DNA of 64,000 bases from Chitinophaga sp. Lineage in GTDB: Bacteria > Bacteroidota > Bacteroidia > Chitinophagales > Chitinophagaceae. Shown here piece after piece: positions 34,829-43,665 of this stretch. The stretch covers positions 1 through 64,000 of the forward strand of contig NZ_JAFAIX010000010.1 of assembly GCF_019236475.1 (NCBI RefSeq). The letters are read 5' to 3'. The position numbers and the translations under genes are program-made. Position 1 is the first letter of the stretch. Every line of letters starts with the position of its first letter. Below the pieces are notes generated by a model, which saw nothing but the letters and a program-made list of their open reading frames with translations, searched no databases and was not told the DNA's origin.

Positions 34829-37156
34829 ATGAAAAGAACGACCCAATTGAAGAAAACCATTCTAACAATATGTTTAGCCCTTTCCAGCCTGATCGTCCTG
34901 GCGCAAAAAGGACAACTTTCCGGTATTGTGCGGGATACTGATGGAGGGGCTGTCAAATCAGCAACGATTTCCATTCCTAAACTGAATATTGGTATCACCA
35001 CAGACAGCAGCGGACAATATCAAATCAATAATATCCCAGTAGGCACCCATAAAGTAATTGTTTATGCCATTGGATATGATAAACGCGGAGAGTCAATCGT
35101 CATTAAAGAAAATGAGAAGATGGTGATGGATTTCAGTTTAACGTCACTCTCCTCCGCTTTGAACGAGGTGGTGGTAACAGGTACCAAAACTTTTAAGCGT
35201 AAAACAGAGAGCCCAGTCATAGTAAATATTCTCGACAGTAAAACGCTGGGCAACTTACAGGTATGTAACCTTTCGGAGGGACTGAAGTTCCAGCCTGGTC
35301 TACGTGTTGAAACAGATTGCCAAACCTGTAATTACACGCAGTTAAGAATGAATGGATTGCAGGGTGGCTATTCCCAGATTCTAATTAACGGTCGGCCGAT
35401 ATTTAGTCCATTGATGGGACTTTACGGCATGGAGCAGTTGCCGGTAAATATGATTGAAAAGATTGAAGTAGTACGTGGAGGCGGTTCTTCCCTTTATGGT
35501 TCTAGCGCCATTGGAGGTACCGTAAATGTGATCACCAAACTGCCGAAGAAAAGTGGCTATGAAATCAATTCATTTTATCAAAACATTGGCGGTAAGACCA
35601 ACGATTTCAATTTTGGAGGAAATGCAACACTGGTAAATGAAGAAGGAAATGCGGGTACATCTTTTTTTATCAATAAAAGAGACCGTGGTTATTATGACGC
35701 CAGTGGAGATAATTTTTCTGAAATACCCAAGATAGAAAATACATCGATGGGGGTTAATTCATTCTATAAATTCACGGATAACCAGAAATTGGAAGTGTCA
35801 CTGAGTAACCTGAACGAGTACCGTTTTGGTGGTGAAATGGTAAACAAACCAGCCTACCTTACCCAGCAATCAGAAGAAAGGACACATAAAATATGGATGG
35901 GAAGCGCTGATTACCAGATCAACTTTAACCAAAACAAATCTTCATTTATAATTTACTCGGCTTTCCAGAATACAAACCGAAAACACTATACGGGCGTGTT
36001 TCCAGACGATCCTGAAGATATTCAGCAGCACTTGGAAAATCCACCCTATGGCACTTCCAAAACAACCACCCTGCAAGGAGGCCTTCAACTCAACCATGAG
36101 ATTAGTAATTTCTTGAACCACAGAAATGTACTCACCATCGGTTCGGAGTATGTATCTGACAAAGTATTTGATAATATCCCAAGCTATAATTACCTGGTAG
36201 ATCAGCATACTAAGGACTGGGGAACTTTCTTCCAGAGCGATTGGGATTTTGCAGACAAGTTCAATTTACTGTCTGGTCTCAGGATGGATAAGCATAACCT
36301 ACTGGATAAAGTAATCCTCAGCCCAAGAGTGGCATTGCTCTATAAGTATAATTCCAATGCTCAATTCAGAGTAAGTTATGGGACTGGTTTCAGAGCACCA
36401 CAAGCTTTTGATACCGACCTACACATTGCATTTGCTGGCGGTGGCGTTTCCAGGGTACAACTTTCACCAGACCTAAAAGAAGAAAGATCTCAAAGCGTTA
36501 GCACTTCCTTTAATTATGATAAAGCCGCCGAAAAATGGATAGCAGGTTTTACGCTGGAGGGCTTCTATACGCATTTGAAAAATGCATTTGTACTAGAACG
36601 TGTAGGTCAGGACGATTTTGGAGCGGTGTTTGAAAAACGAAATGGTCGTAGCGCAACAGTAAAAGGATTCACCTTGGAACTGAGAGCCAATTATAATAAA
36701 AAGATGCAATTAGAAACAGGCTTTACGCTGCAGAATAGTGAGTATGGGAACCCAATAGCATACATAAAGGGAATTGAACCTACGAAGGCTTTCTTAAAAA
36801 CACCCAACGATTATGGCTTTGCTAACCTGAGCATTACCCCAAATCAAAAATGGGCTATTAACCTGAATTATGTCTATACCGGTAAAATGCATATGACACA
36901 TTGGGGTGGGGCGGATAATTTTCCTGATGACCAGATGGTGACAACCCCTGCGTTTTCTGAAGTCAACAGTAAAGTTTCCCATACTTTTCACCTACCGAAA
37001 TTTAAACATGACCTGGAAATCTACACTGGGGTGAAAAATATTTTCAACGCTTATCAAAGTGACTTCGACCAAGGAAAAAACAGAGATAGTAATTACATCT
37101 ATGGACCTGGTATTCCTCGAACTTTCTTCGTCGGGATTAAAATTAAAACAGATTGA
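34829..37156 (+). CDS. TonB-dependent outer membrane receptor, likely for a metal or metal complex
   Basis: A 775-residue receptor with a signal peptide (ILTICLALSSLIVLAQ), a carboxypeptidase-regulatory-like domain (GQLSGIVRDTDGGAVKSATI, about 25-105), a plug (about 125-235) and a 22-strand barrel ending in FFVGIKIKTD. The plug contains CQTCNYTQLRMNGLQGGYSQ and ERIEVVRGG-like IEKIEVVRGGGSSLYGSSAI. The CxxC-bearing plug is shared by a Bacteroidota receptor subgroup often encoded with metal genes. It heads the operon after a DtxR-type operator and is followed by SOD and Nramp genes, so Mn(II) or Fe uptake across the outer membrane is the likely job. Substrate is inferred from context. Confidence 0.9.
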   Translation: MKRTTQLKKTILTICLALSSLIVLAQKGQLSGIVRDTDGGAVKSATISIPKLNIGITTDSSGQYQINNIPVGTHKVIVYAIGYDKRGESIVIKENEKMVMDFSLTSLSSALNEVVVTGTKTFKRKTESPVIVNILDSKTLGNLQVCNLSEGLKFQPGLRVETDCQTCNYTQLRMNGLQGGYSQILINGRPIFSPLMGLYGMEQLPVNMIEKIEVVRGGGSSLYGSSAIGGTVNVITKLPKKSGYEINSFYQNIGGKTNDFNFGGNATLVNEEGNAGTSFFINKRDRGYYDASGDNFSEIPKIENTSMGVNSFYKFTDNQKLEVSLSNLNEYRFGGEMVNKPAYLTQQSEERTHKIWMGSADYQINFNQNKSSFIIYSAFQNTNRKHYTGVFPDDPEDIQQHLENPPYGTSKTTTLQGGLQLNHEISNFLNHRNVLTIGSEYVSDKVFDNIPSYNYLVDQHTKDWGTFFQSDWDFADKFNLLSGLRMDKHNLLDKVILSPRVALLYKYNSNAQFRVSYGTGFRAPQAFDTDLHIAFAGGGVSRVQLSPDLKEERSQSVSTSFNYDKAAEKWIAGFTLEGFYTHLKNAFVLERVGQDDFGAVFEKRNGRSATVKGFTLELRANYNKKMQLETGFTLQNSEYGNPIAYIKGIEPTKAFLKTPNDYGFANLSITPNQKWAINLNYVYTGKMHMTHWGGADNFPDDQMVTTPAFSEVNSKVSHTFHLPKFKHDLEIYTGVKNIFNAYQSDFDQGKNRDSNYIYGPGIPRTFFVGIKIKTD

Positions 37157-37229
37157 AATAGTAAATCATAGGAGTACCGTCTACAATAAATTTTGAATGT
37201 AAATACCTAAACAACTCATTAAACTTTAA

Positions 37230-37829
37230 ATGATGAAGATCGATCTAGCTTTACCAGCATTGCCTTACATAAAAAGTGCCTTAACTCCCATTATTACAGA
37301 AGAAACATTTGACTACCACTATGGGAAACACCATGCAGCATATGTTAATAACCTGGCAGCATTGGTAAAGGACTCTCCTTTGGCTACTGCAAGCGTGGAG
37401 GATATCATCCAGGTAGGATTTAAGGAAAACAATGCAGCGCTTTTCAACAATGCTGCCCAACACTGGAATCATAGCTTCTTCTGGAACTGCCTGTCACCCA
37501 ATGGCGGTAAAATGCCTAATGGAAAAATTGCGGAACTCATTCATCGCGATTTTGGCAGTTTCGAAAAATTTAAAGAACAGTTTTCTACAACAGCAGTAAA
37601 ATTGTTTGGAAGTGGATGGGCCTGGCTAGCACAGACTGATTCCGGTAACCTGGAAATCTTGCCAATGAAGGATGCACACACACCACTGACAGAAGGGAAA
37701 ACACCTATTCTCACATTAGATGTCTGGGAACATGCTTACTACATTGATTACCGAAATGCCAGACTAAAATTTGTGGAAGGCTTCTGGGAAATAGTAAACT
37801 GGGATTTTGCAAACAGAAATTTGAAATAA
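37230..37829 (+). CDS. Superoxide dismutase, Fe/Mn family
   Basis: A 199-residue cytosolic SOD that converts superoxide to oxygen and hydrogen peroxide. Metal ligands are H30 (FDYHYGKHH), H81 (HWNHSFFWN), D164 and H168 (DVWEHAYY). Residue Q77 in NNAAQHWNH and A149 in KDAHTPL match the iron-type pattern; manganese SODs carry the active-site Gln in the second domain instead. Its place in a probable Mn-responsive operon suggests it may be cambialistic or manganese-loaded in vivo. Either M1 or M2 could be the start. It lies 73 bp after the receptor and one base before the next gene. Confidence 0.93.
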   Translation: MMKIDLALPALPYIKSALTPIITEETFDYHYGKHHAAYVNNLAALVKDSPLATASVEDIIQVGFKENNAALFNNAAQHWNHSFFWNCLSPNGGKMPNGKIAELIHRDFGSFEKFKEQFSTTAVKLFGSGWAWLAQTDSGNLEILPMKDAHTPLTEGKTPILTLDVWEHAYYIDYRNARLKFVEGFWEIVNWDFANRNLK

Positions 37830-37830
37830 A

Positions 37831-38295
37831 ATGAGCGATACCTGCATAAGCCACATAGAAAACTATTGGAAAACGTTGACGATGACTGCCAATGATAGCT
37901 TCCATAACGGAGATTATGATAAAGCGCTAACAGGTTATCAAGATGCGTTATTCCGGGCAGAACTACTAAACAATTACCAGGAAGATTGCACGAGGTTAAC
38001 TATACCGTTTATGCAGGTCTACATCATTTCGTGCAATAATCTCGCAAATACATACTCGGAATTGGGACAATGTGAGATGGAAGAAAAAATGCGGACACGT
38101 GTAGTATACTACCTCTTACATCTCTCTAGGCATGGGCATTTTGATTTGAATGAATTGCAACAGGAGTTTAGAAGAGCAAGTATTTCCCTCCTGGATTTTG
38201 TAGGCAAAAAAGGCGGGAGGAAAGGACAGGAAGAACTGCTGCAAAACCTAAAAGATCAGTTGGCCGAAAATCATCTAATTCATATCAGTGAGTGA
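37831..38295 (+). CDS. Small helical TPR-like protein in the metal operon
   Basis: A 154-residue cytosolic, all-helical protein. ANDSFHNGDYDKALTGYQDA and IISCNNLANTYSELGQCEME read as two degenerate tetratricopeptide-like units. The pattern loosely resembles the uncharacterised DUF2753 proteins of gammaproteobacteria. It also has histidines and cysteines (CISH, QEDCTR, ISCNN, LSRHGHFD) that could bind metal. It starts one base after the SOD stop and its TGA overlaps the GTG of the next gene, so it is clearly co-expressed. Function unknown; a metal chaperone or SOD-maturation role is only suggested by context. Confidence 0.7.
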   Translation: MSDTCISHIENYWKTLTMTANDSFHNGDYDKALTGYQDALFRAELLNNYQEDCTRLTIPFMQVYIISCNNLANTYSELGQCEMEEKMRTRVVYYLLHLSRHGHFDLNELQQEFRRASISLLDFVGKKGGRKGQEELLQNLKDQLAENHLIHISE

Positions 38296-38750
38296 AAAAT
38301 AGCTTCAGTATCTATTCAAGAAAAAAGAAAAAGAATGGATTAAGTGTGTCCGAACAGGAGTACCTTAAACAGATATTGTTGGCGGGGGATCCTCAATGCC
38401 ACACTTTACGGCATAACCTAGATATTTCCAAGCGTTTGGATAAGCGTCCTGCCACTGTTACAGAAATGATTCGAAAGCTAGCACTGAAACAAATGGTGTC
38501 CTATACAAAAGGAAAGGGCTTTTCGTTGACGGAAATGGGTAAAAAAGAAGCATTATCTATCCTGAGAAGATGCCAACTATGGGAATTATTTCTTGTAAAG
38601 GAATTGCACATGGGTAGGGAGGAAGTAAGAGGATCATTAGAAAGACTACAAGCCATTGTTTGTGATAAACTGATGGACCGATTATTCGAATACCTGAACT
38701 ACCCAGTTTTTGACCTGTATGGAGAAAAAATTCCCGATAATACTTATTAA
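38292..38750 (+). CDS. Degenerate DtxR-like regulator lacking most metal ligands
   Basis: A 152-residue paralogue of the repressor at 34041. It starts at GTG 38292 overlapping the previous stop. The winged helix is recognisable (EQEYLKQILL, KRPATVTEMIRKLALKQMVS) and the dimerisation domain aligns through LYGEKIPDN, but the C-terminal SH3 domain is absent. Compared with the full repressor, the metal-site residues change H to C94, H to R113, E to Q120, H to A121, and the DPHG His to Y, while E98 and E117 remain. It is therefore unlikely to sense metal in the classical way. It may be a metal-independent DNA-binding partner, an antagonist forming heterodimers, or a regulator of another signal. 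Confidence 0.8.
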   Translation: MKNSFSIYSRKKKKNGLSVSEQEYLKQILLAGDPQCHTLRHNLDISKRLDKRPATVTEMIRKLALKQMVSYTKGKGFSLTEMGKKEALSILRRCQLWELFLVKELHMGREEVRGSLERLQAIVCDKLMDRLFEYLNYPVFDLYGEKIPDNTY

Positions 38751-38783
38751 CTGCCAGCTTTATCAGAAAAATTTATACGGTTA

Positions 38784-40127
38784 ATGAAGAATATAGTGAA
38801 CAAGCAGGGCCATTCATTAGGATGGCGCAGAAATAAAACAACAGATTCATTGCCAGAGGCTTTTGCTTCGGTGAAAGTCCCTGCAAATGCTGGTTTTTGG
38901 AAAAACATGCTTGCCTTTGCAGGTCCAGGACTAATGGTGGCAGTTGGCTATATGGATCCAGGTAACTGGGCAACTGATCTTGCCGGTGGAGCCCAGTTTG
39001 GTTATACCCTCTTATCCGTCATTTTTATCTCGAATATCTTTGCGATGGTATTACAATACCTAGCACTTAAATTAGGGATTGTGGCGGAACGAGACCTGGC
39101 GCAGGCTTGCCGGGACCACTACCATCCTGCTGTAAACTACGGACTTTGGATTTTATGCGAAATTGCTATTGCTGCCTGCGATCTGGCCGAAGTGATAGGT
39201 TCCGCACTTGCCCTCAACCTGCTCTTTGGACTCCCATTAACATGGGGTGTTGTAGTGACAGTGGTAGATGTTTTGTTGATACTTTTTTTTCAATATAAAG
39301 GATTTCGCCTAATTGAAAGTATCGTTGCGGCTTTAATCTTAGTAATTTTCGGTTGCTTTCTTTTTGAAATTATCGCATCAAAACCGGAAGTCTTTCCAAT
39401 GTTGGATGGATTAATCCCTCGTTTGGAAATAGTTACCAATCCGTCTAAGCTATATATCGCCATAGGTATCCTGGGGGCTACCGTTATGCCGCATAATCTT
39501 TATCTACATTCAAGTATCGTACAAACACGAGATTATCCAAGAACTCCGGAAGGTAAAAAGAAAGCTATAAAATTTGGAACCATTGATAGTAGTGTTGCAC
39601 TTTTTTTTGCCTTCTTTATCAATGCGGCAATTCTGATCATGTCTGCTGCTACTTTTCACACCACCGGTCACCAGGATGTAGCAGATATCACAGACGCCTT
39701 TAGCTTACTTTCCCCAGTATTGGGTTCTACCATAGCTAGTACTTTATTCGCAGTGGCATTGCTCGCTTCCGGACAAAACTCTACACTCACAGGAACACTT
39801 GCCGGACAAATAGTAATGGAAGGGTTCTTACATATTCGGATGAAACCCTGGCTCCGCAGACTCATTACCCGGTTACTTGCCATTGTTCCGGCATTTGTAG
39901 TAACACTGATCTATGGTGAAAAAGGTACTGCCCAATTATTGGTATTAAGCCAAGTTATTCTCTCTATGCAATTAGGGTTCGCTATTGTACCATTGGTGCA
40001 GTTTACCAATAGCAAAGAAAAAATGGGCGCATTCAGAAACGGAAAATTATTAAGATTTACTGCTATCGGTATTGCAGCTATCATCATTTTGCTCAATGTC
40101 TATTTACTCTATACGGAGTTTTTTTAA
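38784..40127 (+). CDS. mntH: Nramp-family divalent metal (Mn2+/Fe2+) transporter
   Basis: A 447-residue proton-coupled inner-membrane importer with 11 predicted helices. The metal-binding DPGN motif of helix 1 is at 58-61 ([12 protein letters not shown]) and the helix 6 motif MPHN is at 235-238 ([13 protein letters not shown]), both intact. The met-pro-his arrangement is selective for Mn2+ and Fe2+ over Ca2+ and Mg2+ in this family. It is the last gene of the receptor-SOD-helical protein-DtxR2-Nramp operon and ends before a terminator at 40149. The extended ~35-residue N-terminus is ordinary for Bacteroidota members. Confidence 0.94.
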   Translation: MKNIVNKQGHSLGWRRNKTTDSLPEAFASVKVPANAGFWKNMLAFAGPGLMVAVGYMDPGNWATDLAGGAQFGYTLLSVIFISNIFAMVLQYLALKLGIVAERDLAQACRDHYHPAVNYGLWILCEIAIAACDLAEVIGSALALNLLFGLPLTWGVVVTVVDVLLILFFQYKGFRLIESIVAALILVIFGCFLFEIIASKPEVFPMLDGLIPRLEIVTNPSKLYIAIGILGATVMPHNLYLHSSIVQTRDYPRTPEGKKKAIKFGTIDSSVALFFAFFINAAILIMSAATFHTTGHQDVADITDAFSLLSPVLGSTIASTLFAVALLASGQNSTLTGTLAGQIVMEGFLHIRMKPWLRRLITRLLAIVPAFVVTLIYGEKGTAQLLVLSQVILSMQLGFAIVPLVQFTNSKEKMGAFRNGKLLRFTAIGIAAIIILLNVYLLYTEFF

Positions 40128-40148
40128 AATAGGTTCGCACTCAACTGG

Positions 40149-40198
40149 AAAATGAGACAAAAAGGGTAGAGGTATTAACCTTTACCCTTCCTCATTTT
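40149..40198 (+). terminator. Terminator of the metal operon
   Basis: An outer stem AAAATGAG/CTCATTTT and an inner stem AAGGGTA/TACCCTT are separated by a short AT-rich loop and followed by A-rich sequence on the plus strand. Arms are imperfect in the middle. Confidence 0.65.
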
Positions 40199-40243
40199 GA
40201 AAAAAGCCTAGCCATCTATCTGCTAAATGTTTGGGCCAAAATT

Positions 40244-40310
40244 CAATACGGAACTGCGTTTACCCCAATTATCCCGACTACTTCGTGTCTCCCTAAAAAT
40301 AAATTATTTG
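40244..40310 (+). repeat. Right copy of the ~65 bp direct repeat flanking the metal locus
   Basis: CAATACGGAACTGCGTTTAC followed by CCCAATTATCC and CTTCGTGTCTCCCTAAAA repeats 33966-34030 in the same orientation. The GGGAGACACG motif is at 40284-40293 (complement). Confidence 0.75.
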
Positions 40311-40329
40311 CCCATATAGTCTATAAGAC

Positions 40330-40360
40330 TTGTAGATTAAAAAAATCCATATTACATTTG
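40330..40360 (+). promoter_or_regulatory. Promoter of the SusC/SusD operon
   Basis: TTG at 40330-40332, a 20 bp spacer and TACATTTG at 40353-40360 match the Bacteroidota consensus, leaving a ~110 bp leader before the SusC start. The 40128-40479 gap otherwise holds only the terminator and the repeat. Confidence 0.6.
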
Positions 40361-40479
40361 TCCTCGATATTGAAAAACAATCGTAGCTATAATTAATTAC
40401 CAAAATCAACAGGGGACAAATCTGAAAAGCCATGCCACAGCCATCGAGGATTTAGGCCCGCACAAAACAAACACTTAGC

Positions 40480-43400
40480 ATGAAATATCTTAAAAGGCTG
40501 CTATGCCTACTGCCAGGGCTACTCTGGTTGCAGCAAAGTATTGCCCAGGAAATCCGGGTAAGTGGGGTAGTGACCTCCCGTACAGATGCACAGCGTATAC
40601 CCGGCGCCGTTATTCGCGTGAAAGGCGCCGCTACCGGCGCTCAAACCGATGCCGATGGCAGATTTGCTATCAATGTACACGAGAAAGATACACTGCAGGT
40701 CTACTTCATGGGTTTTGAACCAGTCTCCGTAATGGTAGGCAGCAATCGCGTTATCAACATTTCCCTGGAAAGCTCCAACAGGAAACTCGATGAGGTGGTC
40801 GTAACAGCCTTGGGCATTTCGCGAGAAAAGAAATCATTGGGATATGCGGTCCAAGAACTCAAATCCAAAGACATTTCTGAGGCTAAAGAAACCAACCTGG
40901 TCAATGCGCTCTCCGGTAAAATCGCGGGCGTTCAAGTGACCAATAGCCAAGGAAATATGGGCTCTTCCCGTATCGTGATCCGTGGCGAAACTTCTATCGC
41001 AGGAAATAACCAACCACTATTTGTACTCGATGGGGTACCGGTAGACAATAGCCAACTGGGCGTCGGCACTGGCCGCGATTTTGCCAACGCTATCTCCGAT
41101 ATCAACCCGGATGATATCGCGGCGATCAGTGTGTTGAAAGGCCCTAACGCGGCTGCACTCTACGGCTCCCGCGCTTCTGGTGGGGTAATCGTCATCAAAA
41201 CTAAAACAGGCAAAGATACCCAAGGCGGTTTAGGCGTTACCGTTAACTCCGGTGCCACCTTTGAAAAAGTATTGATCCTCCCGGATTTCCAAAACTCCTA
41301 CGGCCAGGGTACTGGCGGCCAGTTCTCCTATAAGGATGGTAAAGGCGGCGGATTAAACGATGGAGTGGACGAGAGCTGGGGCCCAAAAATGGATGGCCGA
41401 CTCATCCCACAGTTTTTCTCTAACGGTACGCCTGTCCCTTTTGTGGCGCACCCCAATAATGTGAAGGATTTCTACGTGACCGGCTATACGTTAAATAATG
41501 GCTTGTCTGTAGGTGGTAGCTCCGAAAAAATTGATTATCGCTTTTCCTATAATAATACAAAACAAACAGGGATCCTCCCCAATACAGGCATCTCCAGGAA
41601 TACTTTTGTGGCCAGCAATACTTTCCGACTCACCCCTAAACTGACCCTCAGTACCTATGCGAATTACATTCGCAGTGCTGCGGATAACCTGCCAGGTGTA
41701 GACGGTCGCCGCGGCAACAGTGTAACCTTGCAGTTCATTTGGTTCGGCCGACAAGTAGATATCGAAAAGCTGAAGAACTACAAAAATCCAGATGGCACTG
41801 ATTTCAACTGGAATCATAGTTACTATAGCAACCCTTACTGGATTCAAAATGAAAACACAGTGGGTATGCAAAGAAACCGCTTCTTAGGAAATGCCCGTCT
41901 TTCCTATGAGATACAACCCTGGCTGACAGCCGCTTTCCGCATCGGTACGGATTATTACCAAGATCGTCGGAAATATCGGGTGGCTTATTATACCAATGGT
42001 ACGCCTTTCGGGTCTTATACAGAAGATGCTTATGCAGTGAGCGAAACCAATGGAGAATTTACGTTGAATGCGAAGAAGAAACTCGGCAGCAATTTCGATA
42101 TCGATGTACTGGCAGGTGGAAACCTTCGTACCAATCAATATGAACAAAACTATCAGCAGGCACCACGACTCGCAGTGAAAGGTGTATATACGCTAAATAA
42201 CTCTCGCGATCCGCTTGTGTCTACCAATTATCTGAGTCGTCAAAAAGTCTACAGTGCTTTCGCTTCTGCACAAGTAGGCTATCATAACTATGCTTTCGTA
42301 AACCTTACCGCTAGAAATGATTGGTCTTCTACACTGCCAGTGGCTTACTTCTATCCATCAATAAACGCTAGCTTGGTGTTGTCGGAAGCTTTCCATATTC
42401 AAAGTGATGTACTGTCGCTGTTGAAACTGCGCGGCGGTTGGGCGCAGGTAGGTAAAGATACCGATCCATATTTGCAAGTAAATACTTATCCTTTCAATAC
42501 GCCTTTCGGATCTCAGCCACTGTTAACGGTTTCAGATAAATACTTGAGCAGAAATATCAAGCCAGAGATCACCACTTCTACAGAATTAGGGGTAGAAGCA
42601 GGTTTCTTTAAGAACAGGGCAAAAGTAGATGTGACTTACTATAATACAACCAGTCGTAATCAGATTTTGTTGGCAGACGTGAGTGGCTCCACCGGCTACC
42701 TGAAAAAATTGCTGAATAGCGGGGAGCTTAAGAATCATGGGGTAGAAGTGCAGTTAGGCGGTTCGCCAATCATTACCCGTTCTGGTTTTCGTTGGGACGT
42801 CAACGTTAACTATGCACGCAATGTGAGCGAGGTAGTTTCCCTCGATAGCGACGGCTTCCTCAATAGCTTCGTACTAGGCAGTTCTGGCAATATCCAGGTG
42901 ATCGCCACAAAAGGACAACGCTATGGCGCCTTGTTCGGTTCAGGCTTTGCACGTGATGCACAAGGGCATATCCTGGTGAATGCTGACGGTCGCCCGCAGA
43001 CAGATCCGACGCAAAAAGTACTCGGCTATTTCACACCGAAATGGACAGGAAGCATTAACAATGCGTTTTCATTCAAAGGATTTAATCTCAGTTTCCTCAT
43101 TGATACGAAACAAGGTGGTTCTATCTGGTCCGGTACCAATGGCACTGGTATGCGCACAGGCGTATTGGCGGCAACAATGCCAGGCAGAGATCAGGAACAC
43201 GGCGGCCTTCCTTACTATAACGACGGTACGAAAAATGTACAACTACCTAGTCATGATGCCACCGCGCCAAATGGAGAAGTGGTAAAGCATGACGGTATCA
43301 TTTTCGATGGTTACACTGCAGATGGTAAAAAGAATACAGCGATACTTTCGGCCATGGATTACTACAAGTCTGCATACAGTAGCAGTCTTAGCGAACCTTC

Positions 43401-43653
43401 TATCTTCGATGCTTCCTTTATCAAGCTCAGAGAGGTGCGCATTGGTTATACCTTACCACAAACCATCGTAAAAAGATGGGGCATGCAGGCGGTGAATATC
43501 GCGCTGGTAGGAAGGAATCTTGGCTACCTCAGTAAGAAAGCGCCAAATATTGATCCGGAAACGGCCTTCAATACAGGAAACGGGCAGGGATTGGAAACAC
43601 TGCAAATCCCTACTACCCGCAGCTTTGGTTTTAACCTGAATGTTTCATTTTAA
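40480..43653 (+). CDS. SusC/RagA-family TonB-linked outer membrane transporter
   Basis: A 1057-residue SusC-like transporter with a signal peptide (LLPGLLWLQQSIAQ), a carboxypeptidase-regulatory domain (IRVSGVVTSRTDAQRIPGAV, about 25-105), and the SusC plug signature (GKIAGVQVTNSQGNMGSSRI, FVLDGVPVDN, GPNAAALYGSRASGGVIVI). A long barrel ends in FGFNLNVSF. With the SusD-like lipoprotein 12 bp downstream it would import an oligomeric nutrient. No glycoside hydrolase, peptidase, sigma or anti-sigma gene adjoins the pair, so the substrate cannot be guessed. Confidence 0.95.
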   Translation: MKYLKRLLCLLPGLLWLQQSIAQEIRVSGVVTSRTDAQRIPGAVIRVKGAATGAQTDADGRFAINVHEKDTLQVYFMGFEPVSVMVGSNRVINISLESSNRKLDEVVVTALGISREKKSLGYAVQELKSKDISEAKETNLVNALSGKIAGVQVTNSQGNMGSSRIVIRGETSIAGNNQPLFVLDGVPVDNSQLGVGTGRDFANAISDINPDDIAAISVLKGPNAAALYGSRASGGVIVIKTKTGKDTQGGLGVTVNSGATFEKVLILPDFQNSYGQGTGGQFSYKDGKGGGLNDGVDESWGPKMDGRLIPQFFSNGTPVPFVAHPNNVKDFYVTGYTLNNGLSVGGSSEKIDYRFSYNNTKQTGILPNTGISRNTFVASNTFRLTPKLTLSTYANYIRSAADNLPGVDGRRGNSVTLQFIWFGRQVDIEKLKNYKNPDGTDFNWNHSYYSNPYWIQNENTVGMQRNRFLGNARLSYEIQPWLTAAFRIGTDYYQDRRKYRVAYYTNGTPFGSYTEDAYAVSETNGEFTLNAKKKLGSNFDIDVLAGGNLRTNQYEQNYQQAPRLAVKGVYTLNNSRDPLVSTNYLSRQKVYSAFASAQVGYHNYAFVNLTARNDWSSTLPVAYFYPSINASLVLSEAFHIQSDVLSLLKLRGGWAQVGKDTDPYLQVNTYPFNTPFGSQPLLTVSDKYLSRNIKPEITTSTELGVEAGFFKNRAKVDVTYYNTTSRNQILLADVSGSTGYLKKLLNSGELKNHGVEVQLGGSPIITRSGFRWDVNVNYARNVSEVVSLDSDGFLNSFVLGSSGNIQVIATKGQRYGALFGSGFARDAQGHILVNADGRPQTDPTQKVLGYFTPKWTGSINNAFSFKGFNLSFLIDTKQGGSIWSGTNGTGMRTGVLAATMPGRDQEHGGLPYYNDGTKNVQLPSHDATAPNGEVVKHDGIIFDGYTADGKKNTAILSAMDYYKSAYSSSLSEPSIFDASFIKLREVRIGYTLPQTIVKRWGMQAVNIALVGRNLGYLSKKAPNIDPETAFNTGNGQGLETLQIPTTRSFGFNLNVSF

Positions 43654-43665
43654 TTCTCCATCAAC

